This document shows positions 10,674-20,429 of a DNA stretch of 64,000 bases, one piece after another (position 1 is the stretch's first letter; the number at the start of each line of letters is the position of its first letter). Location of the stretch: assembly GCA_943787485.1 (NCBI GenBank), contig CALSMP010000004.1, forward strand, positions 273,024 through 337,023, written 5' to 3'. Under the pieces are notes generated by a model, which saw only the letters and a program-made list of their open reading frames with translations, made no database searches and had not been told where the DNA came from. Origin of the DNA: an uncultured Luminiphilus sp. GTDB taxonomy: Bacteria; Pseudomonadota; Gammaproteobacteria; Pseudomonadales; Halieaceae. Both the position numbers and the translations under genes were made by a program.

Positions 10674-12226
10674 CTACTCCCTGATCCGCTCAGCGTTGCG
10701 TGCGTTAGATTGCGCCTGACTCAATTCAGGCGCCTCTTCCTCCTCCGCAAACCAAGGGGCGCGCGCTGTCATTATGAGCTCGGCCGCACGCTCTTCAGTC
10801 ATGTCTTCAATCATCAAGAATATCGTCAACGCCCTGCTCCGCAAGGTCTTCCATGGTGACAATCCCACGACTCGCAAGGACATAAGCAAGATGCCGATCC
10901 ATCCCGTCCATCGTCAGCAGATCCTCGGCGGGTTCGCGAGCATCGAGCTCCTCCTCAGAGGCAATCGCCAGCGTCAACAGCGCGTCCTTGGCACGGGCTC
11001 GAAGTTCTTCAGAGATTTCTTCATCGAAACCCTCGATGCGCATCATCTCTTCCAGCGGCACGTAGGCGACTTCTTCGAGCGTCGTAAAGCCTTCCTCAAC
11101 CAGCACCGTAGCGACGTCCTCGTCGATATCCAGTGCAGTCATGAAGCGTTTCAATCACCTCTCCCGCCTCTGTCTCCTGCTTTTCGATCGCCTCATCCAC
11201 GCTCATCACGTTGATAGTCCAGCCGGTCAGATCGACGCCAAGCCTGACATTCTGACCGCCACGGCCGATCGCCTGAGCGAGGTTATCTTCCGCGACCGCC
11301 ACTTCCATGGTGGAGTTATCTTCATCGACGACGATGGATTCGACCTCGGCCGGAGACATCGCGTTGATCACCAGCTGGGCCGCGTTATCGTCCCACAGAA
11401 TGATATCGACACGCTCATTATCGAGTTCGTTGGAGACGGCCTGCACGCGCGAACCTCGCATGCCGACGCAGGCACCCACCGGGTCGATACGCTGGTCGCC
11501 CGTTTTGACCGCAATCTTTGCGCGGGACCCCGGATCTCTGGCGGCGGCACTGAATCTGAATAACGCCCTCAGAAATTTCCGGCACCTCAATCTTGAACAG
11601 CTCCACCAGCATTTCCTGGCAGATGCGCGACAGAATGAGCTGCGGGCCACGGGCCTCGGTATTGATCTCGCTGAGGATCGCCCGCACCCGATCGTTGATA
11701 CGAAACGTCTCGCGCCCGACCAGTTCGCCCCGGGGCAGCAGGCCTTCGGCGTTGTTGCCAAGATCGACGATGATATTGTCGCGCGTCACTTTCTTCACGA
11801 TTCCCGCCAGCAGCTCGCCACTCGCGTCCGATACTCGTCGACGATCTGGGCGCGCTCAGCATCTCGGACGCGCTGGACAATAACCTGCTTCGCCGTCTGC
11901 GCCGCGATACGACCAAAATCGACGTTCTCGACCGTCTCTTCATGTACATCGCCAGGCTTCAGGTGGGATCGACTTCAGCGGCTTCCTCGGTCGTGAACTG
12001 AGTCCCCAACAGAGCGAGCTCTGTGTCAGGCACGACCAGCCAGCGCGATTGGTGACGTAATCTACCTGCTCTCCGATCGATGCTGACTTCGAATTCGGCC
12101 TCTTCGTCGTAGCGCTTTTTGGTGGCTGTCGCCAAGGCCAGCTCAATCGCCTCAAAGATGATATCTTCCGCTACGCACCTTTTCCGCTGAAACCGCCTCA
12201 GCCACCATCAAAATTTCTCTGTTCAT
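10674..12226 (-). CDS. nusA: Transcription termination/antitermination factor NusA (multiple frameshifts)
   Basis: NusA binds RNA polymerase and modulates pausing, termination and antitermination. All parts are recognisable in order but scattered over frames: [16 protein letters not shown] at the ATG (12226); [39 protein letters not shown]; the S1 region [17 protein letters not shown]; the KH region [19 protein letters not shown] and [16 protein letters not shown]; the AR repeats [20 protein letters not shown]; and the C-terminal [13 protein letters not shown]. At least seven frame changes are needed, near 12.18, 12.08, 12.04, 11.96, 11.83, 11.55, 11.15 and 10.82 kb. Overall length fits the approximately 495-residue family. 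NusA is essential and the amino-acid sequence is well conserved between breaks, so I infer base-calling indels and not a pseudogene. Confidence 0.9.
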
Positions 12227-12274
12227 CTTTTCGCTCTCACTTTTCTGGACAGCCTCATCGTTATCGGGCTTCCC

Positions 12275-12747
12275 TCAAGGTGGTACCACATCACTTTTTC
12301 CCTGACTGATTTCCAGCCTGGGATGTGCCTTGCGCTTATCTATCTGTTCGCATGGGCAACTCGAATTCATGGTCATCGACACGCACAACGATCATCTCGT
12401 TATCATGCCCGAAAGCCAAGGCCCTTTAAAGCGCCTTCTGCCGTCTACCGGCAATCTCAGCCGAATATCATTATGGCTCCCCACATACGGCCAGATAATG
12501 CTCGGGCGTGAACAACAGCCGATCCACCCCTGGCGAAGACACCTCTAAGGTGTACTCACCCTGAATGGGATCCTCTACATCCAACACCGCAGCTCACGTG
12601 ACGACTCACGTTGCGCCAGTCGTCAACGGTCACACCGCTCTCACCCTCGATGTATAACCGAAGCGTGGGCGTCGATTGGGGGAAATCAGTTCAACCCCCA
12701 GAGCTGAAAACCCATCGAACCTATCGTCGGCGCAAGCAGCTGATCAT
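12275..12747 (-). CDS. rimP: Ribosome maturation factor RimP (multiple frameshifts)
   Basis: RimP is needed for 30S maturation and typically precedes nusA. No single frame spans it, but consecutive frames give [64 protein letters not shown] and, at the end, [14 protein letters not shown] before a TGA at 12275. These match the order of RimP segments. At least four indels are required. ATG 12747 is preceded by AAGGAG, a strong ribosome-binding site, but the frame shifts within a few bases. The tRNA-fMet terminator is just upstream. Confidence 0.8.
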
Positions 12748-12814
12748 GTCGACTCCTTCCCTGCCATAGCTGTCTATCTCCCTCAATGCCACCGCATTTT
12801 CTGCGGATACGAAA

Positions 12815-12833
12815 AAGCCCCAATAAGGGGCTT
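12815..12833 (-). terminator. Intrinsic terminator after tRNA-fMet
   Basis: Read on the minus strand, AAGCCCC, loop TTATT, GGGGCTT followed by a T-run forms a canonical terminator about 38 bases past the tRNA CCA end, separating the tRNA from rimP-nusA. Confidence 0.85.
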
Positions 12834-12870
12834 CCACGATGGTCAGTCGAGCAACAAGCTGCCATCGATT

Positions 12871-12947
<77 letters not shown>

Positions 12948-13134
12948 TCAAAACTCTTAGTGACCGCCCCCTTAGCGCCACGACACCGAGGTGCCCTACC
13001 GCTGGCTGTCACACTGATTAAGCGCAAGCGCCGGATCAGAGGCGCAGAAGTATAGGGATGGCCCCCTCCCGCGTCAACTCAAGGCATTTCGCCCACTTTA
13101 CCCCCTACAAAACACCGTTTGAGGGTATGAAAGA

Positions 13135-13242
13135 GGCCACGGATGGCCGAGAGCGATCCAGGGACAAGTCCTGCGTGCTGTTCACTGGCTCCAGACACAA
13201 CAAAGCCCCGATATCCGGGGCTCTGATTATGTTTGGTGCGGA
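13135..13242. repeat. Direct repeat copy 1: tRNA-Leu 3' remnant plus terminator
   Basis: A 108-base unit starting at GGCCACGGATGGCC is repeated 136 bases further on with only two substitutions in the part compared. Read on the minus strand, this copy begins with TCCGCACCA, the last bases of the tRNA-Leu acceptor and CCA. It then carries the same terminator hairpin (13204-13222) found after the real tRNA-Leu. It looks like the 3' remnant of a second tRNA-Leu, left by tandem duplication and partial deletion. Confidence 0.85.
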
Positions 13243-13270
13243 CGCCAACACGACGTTGGCGGATCGCGAA

Positions 13271-13378
13271 GGCCACGGATGGCCGAGAGCGATCCAGGGA
13301 CAAGTCCCGCGTGCCGTTCACTGGCTCCAGACACAACAAAGCCCCGATATCCGGGGCTCTGATTATGTTTGGTGCGGA
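13271..13378. repeat. Direct repeat copy 2, overlapping the 3' end of tRNA-Leu
   Basis: The second copy of the 108-base unit. It includes the last nine bases of the intact tRNA-Leu, its terminator (13340-13358) and downstream sequence ending in GGCCACGGATGGCC (plus strand). Copies 1 and 2 are separated by 28 unrelated bases. Confidence 0.85.
13340..13358 (-). terminator. Intrinsic terminator of tRNA-Leu
   Basis: AGCCCCG, 5-base loop, CGGGGCT followed on the minus strand by TTGTTGTG, directly after the tRNA-Leu CCA end. An identical hairpin occurs in repeat copy 1 at 13204-13222. The T-tract is imperfect. Confidence 0.75.
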
Positions 13379-13455
13379 AGGCGGGACTTGAACCCGCACA
13401 GCCATAGGCCACTACCCCCTCAAGATAGCGTGTCTACCAATTCCACCACTTCCGC
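13370..13455 (-). tRNA. tRNA-Leu (anticodon GAG)
   Basis: An 86-base class II tRNA with encoded CCA. The acceptor pairs GCGGAAG with CTTCCGC, the D-arm is GTGGTGGAATTGGTAGACAC, the anticodon loop TTGAGGG carries GAG, there is a long variable arm, and the T-arm is GGGTTCAAGTCCC. One T-G wobble is present in the anticodon stem. It is transcribed between secG and tRNA-fMet, the same order as in Pseudomonas-type genomes. Confidence 0.97.
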
Positions 13456-13461
13456 AATTCT

Positions 13462-13878
13462 TTAACCTTCTGGTAGCTCGTCGTTAGCCGCGCCGTCTTC
13501 TATCACGGGCACATCATCGACCGCCTCAAAGGATACCTCAGGGATGTCTCCCGCGGGCAGCTCGGATTCTACCGATATTTCTGCCCCGGGGGCAGTTACT
13601 TCCGCGGCCATAGGCAGATCAAAGCCCAGGTCTTCATCACCCGCCGTTCGGCTATCGGCGATAATGGCCAACCCAAAGCTGGTCGCGAAAAACGCTGCTG
13701 CCAACCACGCCGTGCCCCGGGTCAAGACGTTGGCACTACCGACGCTACCGAACAGCGTTTGCGAACCGCCGGCGCCAAACGACGCACCGATATCCGCCCC
13801 CTTACCCTGCTGCATCATGATCAAACCAATGATCGACAACGCAATAAGCAGATGTCCGACTAAAATAATTTGCTCCAC
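13462..13878 (-). CDS. secG: Protein-export membrane protein SecG
   Basis: The small accessory subunit of the SecYEG translocon. Two membrane helices are seen: residues about 3-20 (ILVGHLLIALSIIGLIMM) and about 54-74 (RGTAWLAAAFFATSFGLAII). Between them is the family segment QQGKGADIGASFGAGGSQTLFGS. An acidic C-terminal tail extends the protein to 138 residues, longer than the approximately 110 of E. coli, as in several Pseudomonas relatives. The GTG start (13878) overlaps the tpiA TAG by one base, indicating coupling. Confidence 0.94.
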   Translation of the reverse strand: MEQIILVGHLLIALSIIGLIMMQQGKGADIGASFGAGGSQTLFGSVGSANVLTRGTAWLAAAFFATSFGLAIIADSRTAGDEDLGFDLPMAAEVTAPGAEISVESELPAGDIPEVSFEAVDDVPVIEDGAANDELPEG

Positions 13879-14621
13879 TACTGACTCCCAGCACTTGCTG
13901 CCTGTGCAATTTTCCAGAAGCTCTCGGCCTCCAGCGATGCGCCCCCAACCAGGGCTCCATCAATCTCGTCGCAGGCAAATAGCTCTCCTGCATTGTCCGC
14001 TTTGACGCTACCCCCGTAAATCACCCTCACCTGAGAGGACTCACGACCGTACATGTCATGCAACCCCGCACGAATTACGCCGTGCATCTGATTTGCCTGA
14101 TCGGCAGAGGCCGTCACCCCCGTGCCGATAGCCCAAATAGGCTCATAGGCCACCACCAGTTTCTCGGGGTCCACGGCGTCCAACGACGCCCTCAACTGCT
14201 CCGATACAACCTGCTCATGGTTGCCCTGATCACGATCGGCCAGTGCTTCACCGACACAGACCACCGGATTAAGCCCCAGCGATGCCACCGCCGACGCCTT
14301 TGCTGCAACCGACTGATTGGACTCCCCGTGATACGTCCTCCGCTCGGAGTGTCCAACAATCGCCCACTGGCACCCCAAATCACGAAGCATCTCGGCCGAG
14401 ACCTCGCCCGTAAAGGCTCCCACCCCATGGGCTGAGACATCCTGCGCCCCTAAGCCCATCGCTGGCATGGCCGCCGCCACCGCGGATAAATAAGGCGCGG
14501 GGGGGCAAATAACCGTTTCTACGCCCGTCAACGCGGGCATGCCGTGCCACTTGTCGGCAAACACTTTTACCGCCGCCGATGACGCGTTCATCTTCCAGTT
14601 GGCGATGACTAAACCCGTCAT
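13878..14621 (-). CDS. tpiA: Triosephosphate isomerase
   Basis: Interconverts dihydroxyacetone phosphate and glyceraldehyde 3-phosphate. The 247-residue TIM barrel carries ANWKMN (substrate lysine), GHSERR (catalytic histidine) and AYEPIWAIGTG (catalytic glutamate), followed by IYGGSVKADN in the phosphate-binding loop. ATG 14621 gives the standard N-terminus MTGLVIANWKMN. It sits between glmM and secG, with 84 bases after the glmM stop and a one-base overlap with secG. Confidence 0.97.
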   Translation of the reverse strand: MTGLVIANWKMNASSAAVKVFADKWHGMPALTGVETVICPPAPYLSAVAAAMPAMGLGAQDVSAHGVGAFTGEVSAEMLRDLGCQWAIVGHSERRTYHGESNQSVAAKASAVASLGLNPVVCVGEALADRDQGNHEQVVSEQLRASLDAVDPEKLVVAYEPIWAIGTGVTASADQANQMHGVIRAGLHDMYGRESSQVRVIYGGSVKADNAGELFACDEIDGALVGGASLEAESFWKIAQAASAGSQ

Positions 14622-14705
14622 TTGGTCGTCGACCCCAGCTCTAACAGGCGCGCGAGGATAGCGAAAGGGGTGCTTCTCCGCAAGGCAGAATTACCGGCTC
14701 GAACC

Positions 14706-16049
14706 TCAGCCCGCCATGCGAATGGCATCTGCCACCTGTTCGGCCAGCTTGTGTATTTCAGCCTCGTCTTCTCCCTCCACCATAACTCTTATCACAGGCT
14801 CGGTGCCGGAGGGCCGCAACAATAAACGCCCCCTCCCCGCCAGCGTCGCCTCGACCTCCTGGCAAATCTGTAAGATGTCAGTCCCCTCATCCAATCTCCA
14901 GCCTGACGGCGGGGTGGGCACATTGATCATAATTTGCGGCAGCGGCTTCATACCGGAGCGAAGTTCAGCCAACGACTTACCGCTAGCAATCATCGCCGAC
15001 AACACCTGAAGAGCCGCGACGATACCGTCTCCGGTGGTGGTGACATCACTGCAGATGATATGTCCTGATGATTCTCCGCCGAGGCGCCACTTATTCGCTT
15101 GCATCAGCTCTTTGACGTAACGATCACCGACCTTGGCGCGCTGCAGCTGGAGGCCCTGATCTGCGAGAGCTAACTCCAGGCCCATGTTGCTCATCTGTGT
15201 GCCCACGACACCCGCATCAGCGCGGCCCGTTGCCACCCGATGCATGGCGAGCACATAGAGCAATTCGTCGCCATCAACGAGTGCGCCAGTGGCATCCACC
15301 ATCAGCACCCTATCGCCATCACCATCGAGGGCAATACCGACATCTGCGCTTTGTTTTGTCACCTCAGCTCGCAACGCATCCATCGCGGTGGACCCGACGC
15401 CATCGTTAATATTGAATCCGTCGGGATTTGCGCCAATGACCTCAACCTGTGCGCCCAGCTCGATAAAAACCTGCGGGGCGATGTGATAGGTCGCGCCATG
15501 AGCACAATCGAGCACAACCTTTAAACCACGCAGGGAGCGCCCCTCCGGGAAGGTCGCTTTGCAGTACTCAATGTAACGGCCCGCGGCATCCACCACCCGG
15601 GTGGCTTTGCCCAATGCTCTCGAATCCACCGTAAGCAAGGGTTCGTCGATCATGGCTTCGATAGCCAGTTCTGTGTCGTCAGAGAGCTTCGCCCCTTGAT
15701 CACAAAAAAACTTGATGCCGTTATCGTAAAACGGATTGTGGGATGCACTGATTACAATGCCCGCTGCGGCGTTCTGATTGCGGGTCATCAGGGCCACGGC
15801 AGGTGTTGGCATCGGACCCAATAACTTGACGTCGACACCGGCGGCAACTAGACCTGCCTCAAGGGCCGATTCAAACATGTAGCCCGACACCCGCGTATCC
15901 TTACCAATCAGCACTGTGGCTTTACCCTGCCACTGTTCGGTGAAGACCCGGCCGCAGGCCCAACCCAGCTTCAACACAAAATCAGGCGTGATAGGTGGCT
16001 CGCCCACTCTCCCACGGATGCCATCGGTACCAAAATAGCGCTTAGTCAT
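14706..16049 (-). CDS. glmM: Phosphoglucosamine mutase
   Basis: Converts glucosamine 6-phosphate to glucosamine 1-phosphate for peptidoglycan and LPS precursors. The 447-residue protein starts [17 protein letters not shown]. It has the phosphoserine loop [16 protein letters not shown], the metal-binding DGDGDR and the C-terminal phosphate loop [15 protein letters not shown]. The start codon overlaps the folP stop by four bases (ATGA), consistent with the widespread ftsH-folP-glmM operon. Confidence 0.97.
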   Translation of the reverse strand: MTKRYFGTDGIRGRVGEPPITPDFVLKLGWACGRVFTEQWQGKATVLIGKDTRVSGYMFESALEAGLVAAGVDVKLLGPMPTPAVALMTRNQNAAAGIVISASHNPFYDNGIKFFCDQGAKLSDDTELAIEAMIDEPLLTVDSRALGKATRVVDAAGRYIEYCKATFPEGRSLRGLKVVLDCAHGATYHIAPQVFIELGAQVEVIGANPDGFNINDGVGSTAMDALRAEVTKQSADVGIALDGDGDRVLMVDATGALVDGDELLYVLAMHRVATGRADAGVVGTQMSNMGLELALADQGLQLQRAKVGDRYVKELMQANKWRLGGESSGHIICSDVTTTGDGIVAALQVLSAMIASGKSLAELRSGMKPLPQIMINVPTPPSGWRLDEGTDILQICQEVEATLAGRGRLLLRPSGTEPVIRVMVEGEDEAEIHKLAEQVADAIRMAG

Positions 16050-16933
16050 CGAGCATATCTCTCGGTCGCAGCCACCATCGCCAACGCATCCACGGTCTCT
16101 CTCACATCGTGAACACGCAGGATTCGGGCGCCCTTTGAAGCTGCCAGTGTGGCGAGGGCCAGGCTCGCGGGCAAGCGCCGATCCATGTTTCTGTGAATTT
16201 CTGCGGCAATCATGGACTTTCTCGATAAACCAGCTAGCACGGGCTGACCGATACCAATGATGTCCTGCAGCTGCGCTAGCAAGGCGTAGTTGTGAGCGGC
16301 GGTTTTGCCGAAGCCGAAGCCCGGATCGAGTAGGATGCGCGCCCGCGGGATACCCGCCTCCATGCAGTCTTCCAGGCGCTGCCTGAGAAACACCACCACC
16401 TCGTCGACCACGTCCTCGTAACGCGGGTGGTCCTGCATCGTGGCCGGCTCCTCGGCCATATGCATCAAACAGACGGGCAAGCCGGAGGCGAGCGCTGCCT
16501 GCAGGGCGCCCTCACGTCGCAGGGCTCGCACATCATTGATAAGACCGGCGCCCGCCACGGTCGCGGCCTCCATCACGGTGGGAGTGCTTGTATCAACAGA
16601 GAGGATGGTGTCGAAGCGAGCCCTCAACGCCTCGATCGCCGGGATAACACGATCGAGTTCTTCGACTGGAGAAACAGGCGTCGCACCCGGACGGGTGGAT
16701 TCTCCGCCGACATCGAGAATGGTCGCACCCGAGGCCACCATGAACTCGGCTTGCTCAAGCACCTTGTCGAGCGAAAGCCGCCCATCATCGAACAGTGCAC
16801 CGCCGTCTGAAAAGGAGTCGGGCGTTACATTGAGAATGCCCATCACTTGGGGCCGGGACAGATCGAGCCACTGACCTGCGCAGTCTATGCCCGCGCCATC
16901 CGCCCCCGCGCCAATCTCGGCGTGCGTTGTCAC
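16046..16933 (-). CDS. folP: Dihydropteroate synthase
   Basis: Condenses p-aminobenzoate with dihydropterin pyrophosphate in folate synthesis; the target of sulfonamides. At 295 residues the TIM-barrel protein carries the family motifs [30 protein letters not shown] and DPGFGFGKT. The N-terminus has an extra 20 or so residues ([16 protein letters not shown]) before the conserved core; an alternative internal start is possible but no better ribosome site is evident. It lies between ftsH and glmM. Confidence 0.96.
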   Translation of the reverse strand: MTTHAEIGAGADGAGIDCAGQWLDLSRPQVMGILNVTPDSFSDGGALFDDGRLSLDKVLEQAEFMVASGATILDVGGESTRPGATPVSPVEELDRVIPAIEALRARFDTILSVDTSTPTVMEAATVAGAGLINDVRALRREGALQAALASGLPVCLMHMAEEPATMQDHPRYEDVVDEVVVFLRQRLEDCMEAGIPRARILLDPGFGFGKTAAHNYALLAQLQDIIGIGQPVLAGLSRKSMIAAEIHRNMDRRLPASLALATLAASKGARILRVHDVRETVDALAMVAATERYAR

Positions 16934-16942
16934 GGCGGCGGC

Positions 16943-18871
16943 TTAGTGCTCGCTGGCAGGCCCGCCAATTGGTCCGGGAGACTCGGCCTCGTCGACAACC
17001 GCAGCTCCGCCAGACGGGTTACCGGTGCCCGAATCATTCCATCCGGCAGGAGGCCGAGGGGCTGATCCCGCCATGATGTCACCGATCTGCTCGGCATCGA
17101 TGGTTTCATACTGCATCAGCGCATCGGCCATCATGTCGAGCTTGTCTCGATTGTCTTCAAGCAATCTTCACTGCCTTGGCGTAGCACTCATCAATGATGC
17201 TGCGCACTTCCTTGTCAATCGCCCGCGCGGTCTCGTCAGACATCGCCTTAGCAGGCTGTGCCGCGCTGCGGCCCAGGAAGACTTCCTCTCCCCCCTCGTC
17301 ATACATGAGGGGCCCATCGTCTCGGACAGCCCCACTTGGTCACCATATTGCGGGCAATTTCTGTTGCCCGCTGAATATCGTTAGAGGCGCCCGTCGTGAT
17401 GCCGTCTTCACCCAGCGTCATCTCCTCGGCAACACGCCCACCGAACAGCTGGTGATCTGCTGACGATATGCCGCCGGCTGTGGCTGTAGCGATCTTCCTC
17501 GGGCAGGAACATGGTCACACCCAGCGCCCGGCCTCGCGGGATAATCGATACCTTGTAGACCGGGTCATGCTCCGGCATGAGACGGCCGACAATCGCGTGC
17601 CCTGCCTCGTGGATAAGCCGTATTGCGCTTCTCTGTCTCGGACATCACCATCGAGCGACGCTCGGCCCCCATCATGATTTTATCTTTGGCCAGCTCGAAC
17701 TGCTGCATGCCCACCAGTCGCACACCGGCTCCGGCCGCAAACAACGCCGCCTCATTGACCAAGTTGGCCAAGATCAGCACCCGAGAATCCGGGCGTGCCT
17801 CGCGCGATTTTCGACGGCTCGACATCCTCAGCGAGCGGAACTTTGCGCATATGCACCTTAAGAATTTGCTCGCGTCCGCGAATATCCGGCAGCCCAACCA
17901 CTACCTGCCGATCAAAACGGCCGGGACGCAGCAAGGCTGGGTCCAGCACATCGGGGCGGTTGGTGGCCGCGATCACGATCACGCCATCGTTCATCTCGAA
18001 ACCATCCATCTCGACCAGCAGCTGGTTCAGTGTTTGCTCTCGCTCGTCATGACCCCCGCCCAAGCCCGCGCCACGGTGTCGACCCACGGCATCGATTTCG
18101 TCGATGAAAATGATGCAGGGGGCCTGTTTTTTCGCCTGCTCAAACATATCGCGGACTCGGGAGGCGCCCACACCGACGAACATCTCAACAAAGTCTGATC
18201 CCGAAATCGAGAAAAACGGCACCTTCGCCTCGCCGGCAATCGCCTTCGCCAACAGCGTCTTACCCGTACCGGGCTGGCCTACCATCAGCACACGCCCGGG
18301 GTATTCTGCCCTCCGAGCTTCTGGAACCGACCGGGGTCTCGCAAAAACTCCACCAGTTCCTGCACGTCCTCCTTGGCTTCCTCGACGCCGGCCACATCGG
18401 CAAAGGTCGTGGTAATCTGGTCCTCGCCCAGAAGCTTAGCCTTGCTCTTGCCAAAGCTCATCGGGCCGCCACGGCCGCCGCCGCCACCCTGCATCTGGCG
18501 CATGAAGAACATAAACACAGCAATGATGATCAGAATGGGGAAACTGGCGACCAACAGCTGCGTCCAGACGCTCTGCTGTTCAGGGCTTACGACCCTCAAC
18601 CACGATCGTTGTGCTGAGAAGAGTCATCCATCAATTTGGGATCTTCAACCATCGGCCGGATCGTTTCGAAGGTGGATCCATCATAACGCTCTGCCGTAAT
18701 GGTCAATCCATCCACGACCACTTTCCGGACTCTGTCGTCATTCACTTCCTCAACAAAGTCGGAGTAGCCGACCTGCTGGGTGGCACCCTGCATGTTGAAG
18801 TTGTTGAATACCGACAAAAGCACTGCGGCAATGACTAACCACAGCAATAAATTTTTCGCCATATTGTTCAC
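16943..18871 (-). CDS. ftsH: ATP-dependent zinc metalloprotease FtsH (multiple frameshifts)
   Basis: A membrane-anchored AAA+ protease that degrades membrane and regulatory proteins. The pieces are colinear. They are the first helix ([19 protein letters not shown]), the periplasmic segment, the second helix ([18 protein letters not shown]), RQMQGGGGG, Walker A (GQPGTGKT), Walker B ([13 protein letters not shown]), the second region of homology ([17 protein letters not shown]), the zinc-site [11 protein letters not shown], and the C-terminus [10 protein letters not shown]. They fall in different frames with at least six shifts between 17.15 and 18.62 kb. The GTG at 18871 (MNNMAKN) mirrors the E. 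coli MSDMAKN start and has AGAGGA upstream. The usual GPPGTGKT loop reads GQPGTGKT here. The gene is essential in most relatives, so indels are probably technical. Confidence 0.9.
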
Positions 18872-19024
18872 ATCCAAATCCTCTAGGGCGCAGCGCTTTT
18901 CGCAGGGCCAGACATTATATAGGGTTTACGTGATGCCTCCAGCGCCGGATTTCAAGGGCCTGCACGCGGTAAAATCGGGTTTTTCCTTGGAAAAGGGCGC
19001 GAATACGGTGGAAAAAGCGCTTAT

Positions 19025-19648
19025 CTAGCCGGTAAACCCTGATGCCACCAGATAAACTTCCCTAGAACGCGGGCGAGAAGCTTCGGGTTTGCGGGTTAGC
19101 ACCTTGCCAAAATGGCGCCGAGCCTCTGTCATTAAGGGTTCAAAACCCTCGCCGTGGAACACCTTAGCAACAAAAGCCCCGCCCGGGGCAAGCACTCGGC
19201 ACGCCAGATCAAGACCCAGCTCCACCAGATACATGGCCCGAGGCTGATCCACCGCGTTGAGCCCACTCATATTGGGCGCCATATCAGAGAGCACGACATC
19301 TACTGGCGCATCACCCACTAAATTCAGGAGCTGATCGAACACCGCTTCCTCCGTGAAATCACCTTGGATAAATTCCACGCCAGCAAGGCTGTCCATAGGC
19401 AAAATGTCACTCGCCACAATCCGGCCATTACTCCCAACAAGCTCGGCTGCTATCTGTGACCACCCGCCGGGGGCAGAGCCCAAATCAAGGACCGTCATTC
19501 CCGGCCGGATCACCCTATCCTTGTCATTAATCTCCAACAGTTTGTAACACGCTCGGGAGCGATATCCGTCTTTGTGCGCCCGCTGGACATAGGGATCCTC
19601 ACGGTGCTCTTTCAGCCAGGCGCGGCTTGAGGAACGTTTTTTAGGCAT
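19025..19648 (-). CDS. rlmE: 23S rRNA (uridine(2552)-2'-O)-methyltransferase
   Basis: Methylates U2552 of 23S rRNA with S-adenosylmethionine, a heat-shock linked late 50S maturation step. The 207-residue RrmJ/FtsJ protein starts [15 protein letters not shown] (ATG 19648). It shows the SAM motif [13 protein letters not shown] and the catalytic-tetrad regions [11 protein letters not shown] and [11 protein letters not shown]. An upstream in-frame extension to 19819 is not family-like and overlaps the divergent yhbY. It is transcribed toward ftsH, the conserved rlmE-ftsH order. Confidence 0.95.
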   Translation of the reverse strand: MPKKRSSSRAWLKEHREDPYVQRAHKDGYRSRACYKLLEINDKDRVIRPGMTVLDLGSAPGGWSQIAAELVGSNGRIVASDILPMDSLAGVEFIQGDFTEEAVFDQLLNLVGDAPVDVVLSDMAPNMSGLNAVDQPRAMYLVELGLDLACRVLAPGGAFVAKVFHGEGFEPLMTEARRHFGKVLTRKPEASRPRSREVYLVASGFTG

Positions 19649-19730
19649 GGACAGCGACTCTTGGCGCAAGCTCGAGTAAACTACGATACCAAGTTTACCG
19701 CCAGCCGGCACATCAGTGGCTCCTATCACC

Positions 19731-20060
19731 ATGTCAAATCTTACGAAAACAGGCGCACTCAAAAATAGTGAGCTCAAACAGTTCCGCGCCATCGCCCACA
19801 AACTCAACCCCGTCGTCATGGTGGGCAGCCACGGTATTAGTGACGGCGTGATCGGCGAGCTGGACCGAGCGCTCCACGATCACGAACTGATTAAACTCAA
19901 GATAGCGGTAGGTGACAGGGACTTGCGGGACACGTTGCTGGCTGAGCTTTGTCATCGCGCTGGCGCGACCCTGGTCCAGCGCATTGGTAACACGGCGACT
20001 TTGCTGCGTCGCAGTGCCACTCCTGATCCGCGCAAGTCAAACTTACTACGAGCTCTTTAA
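19731..20060 (+). CDS. yhbY: CRM-domain RNA-binding protein, YhbY family
   Basis: A small ribosome-associated RNA-binding protein of the CRM (YhbY) family, 110 residues. It shows the typical [18 protein letters not shown] and a later [20 protein letters not shown] segment. The ATG at 19731 is chosen over an earlier in-frame start because [16 protein letters not shown] matches the family length. It is divergent from rlmE, with 82 bases between the starts holding both promoters, a very common arrangement. Confidence 0.93.
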   Translation: MSNLTKTGALKNSELKQFRAIAHKLNPVVMVGSHGISDGVIGELDRALHDHELIKLKIAVGDRDLRDTLLAELCHRAGATLVQRIGNTATLLRRSATPDPRKSNLLRAL

Positions 20061-20066
20061 TCCCCC

Positions 20067-20429
20067 GTGGCGAAGGTTCTCGAATTTCCCTCGCAGGAGA
20101 CCCGAGCCTACGCCTTCCTCGAGCGAGAGCTTCGCACCTTGCTGACGCGCAAGGGGGCTGATGAAACGCTTATTGATTACGCTGTCGATGCCTTGACCTC
20201 TGTTTACCGAGATATGACGGACGCGGAGCGCTTTTCGTTTCAGGTTGATCTACCGACGTCGCTGTCACCCGAAGAAGTTGCGAAGCTAGACGAGCAAATA
20301 AGCGCCGGCATTGAAGAGCTGCGCTCCCACCACCACACGCTCGCGCTGAAGTTGGCGGCCAGGCTGGTGCTGACCGAGATGAAATTATTTCAGCACGAAC
20401 GAGAAGACACGACATCCCTCAACGACTAA
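20067..20429 (+). CDS. Small hypothetical protein downstream of yhbY
   Basis: A 120-residue soluble protein that I do not recognise. The GTG start at 20067 lies six bases after the yhbY stop, so the two are probably co-transcribed. The sequence (MAKVLEFPSQETRAYAFLERELRTLL...) is predicted mostly helical, charged and without signal peptide or membrane segment. Its last four bases overlap the convergent feoB stop. Codon use looks like the neighbours. Some role linked to translation is a guess from position only. Confidence 0.7.
   Translation: MAKVLEFPSQETRAYAFLERELRTLLTRKGADETLIDYAVDALTSVYRDMTDAERFSFQVDLPTSLSPEEVAKLDEQISAGIEELRSHHHTLALKLAARLVLTEMKLFQHEREDTTSLND

Noticed and set aside
10674..12226. 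nusA as a genuine pseudogene
   Set aside because: NusA is essential, residues are conserved across all frames, and the breaks cluster with those in other essential genes.
13135..13378. Possible CRISPR-like repeat
   Set aside because: Only two copies, far longer than CRISPR repeats, and they contain a tRNA 3' end and its terminator.
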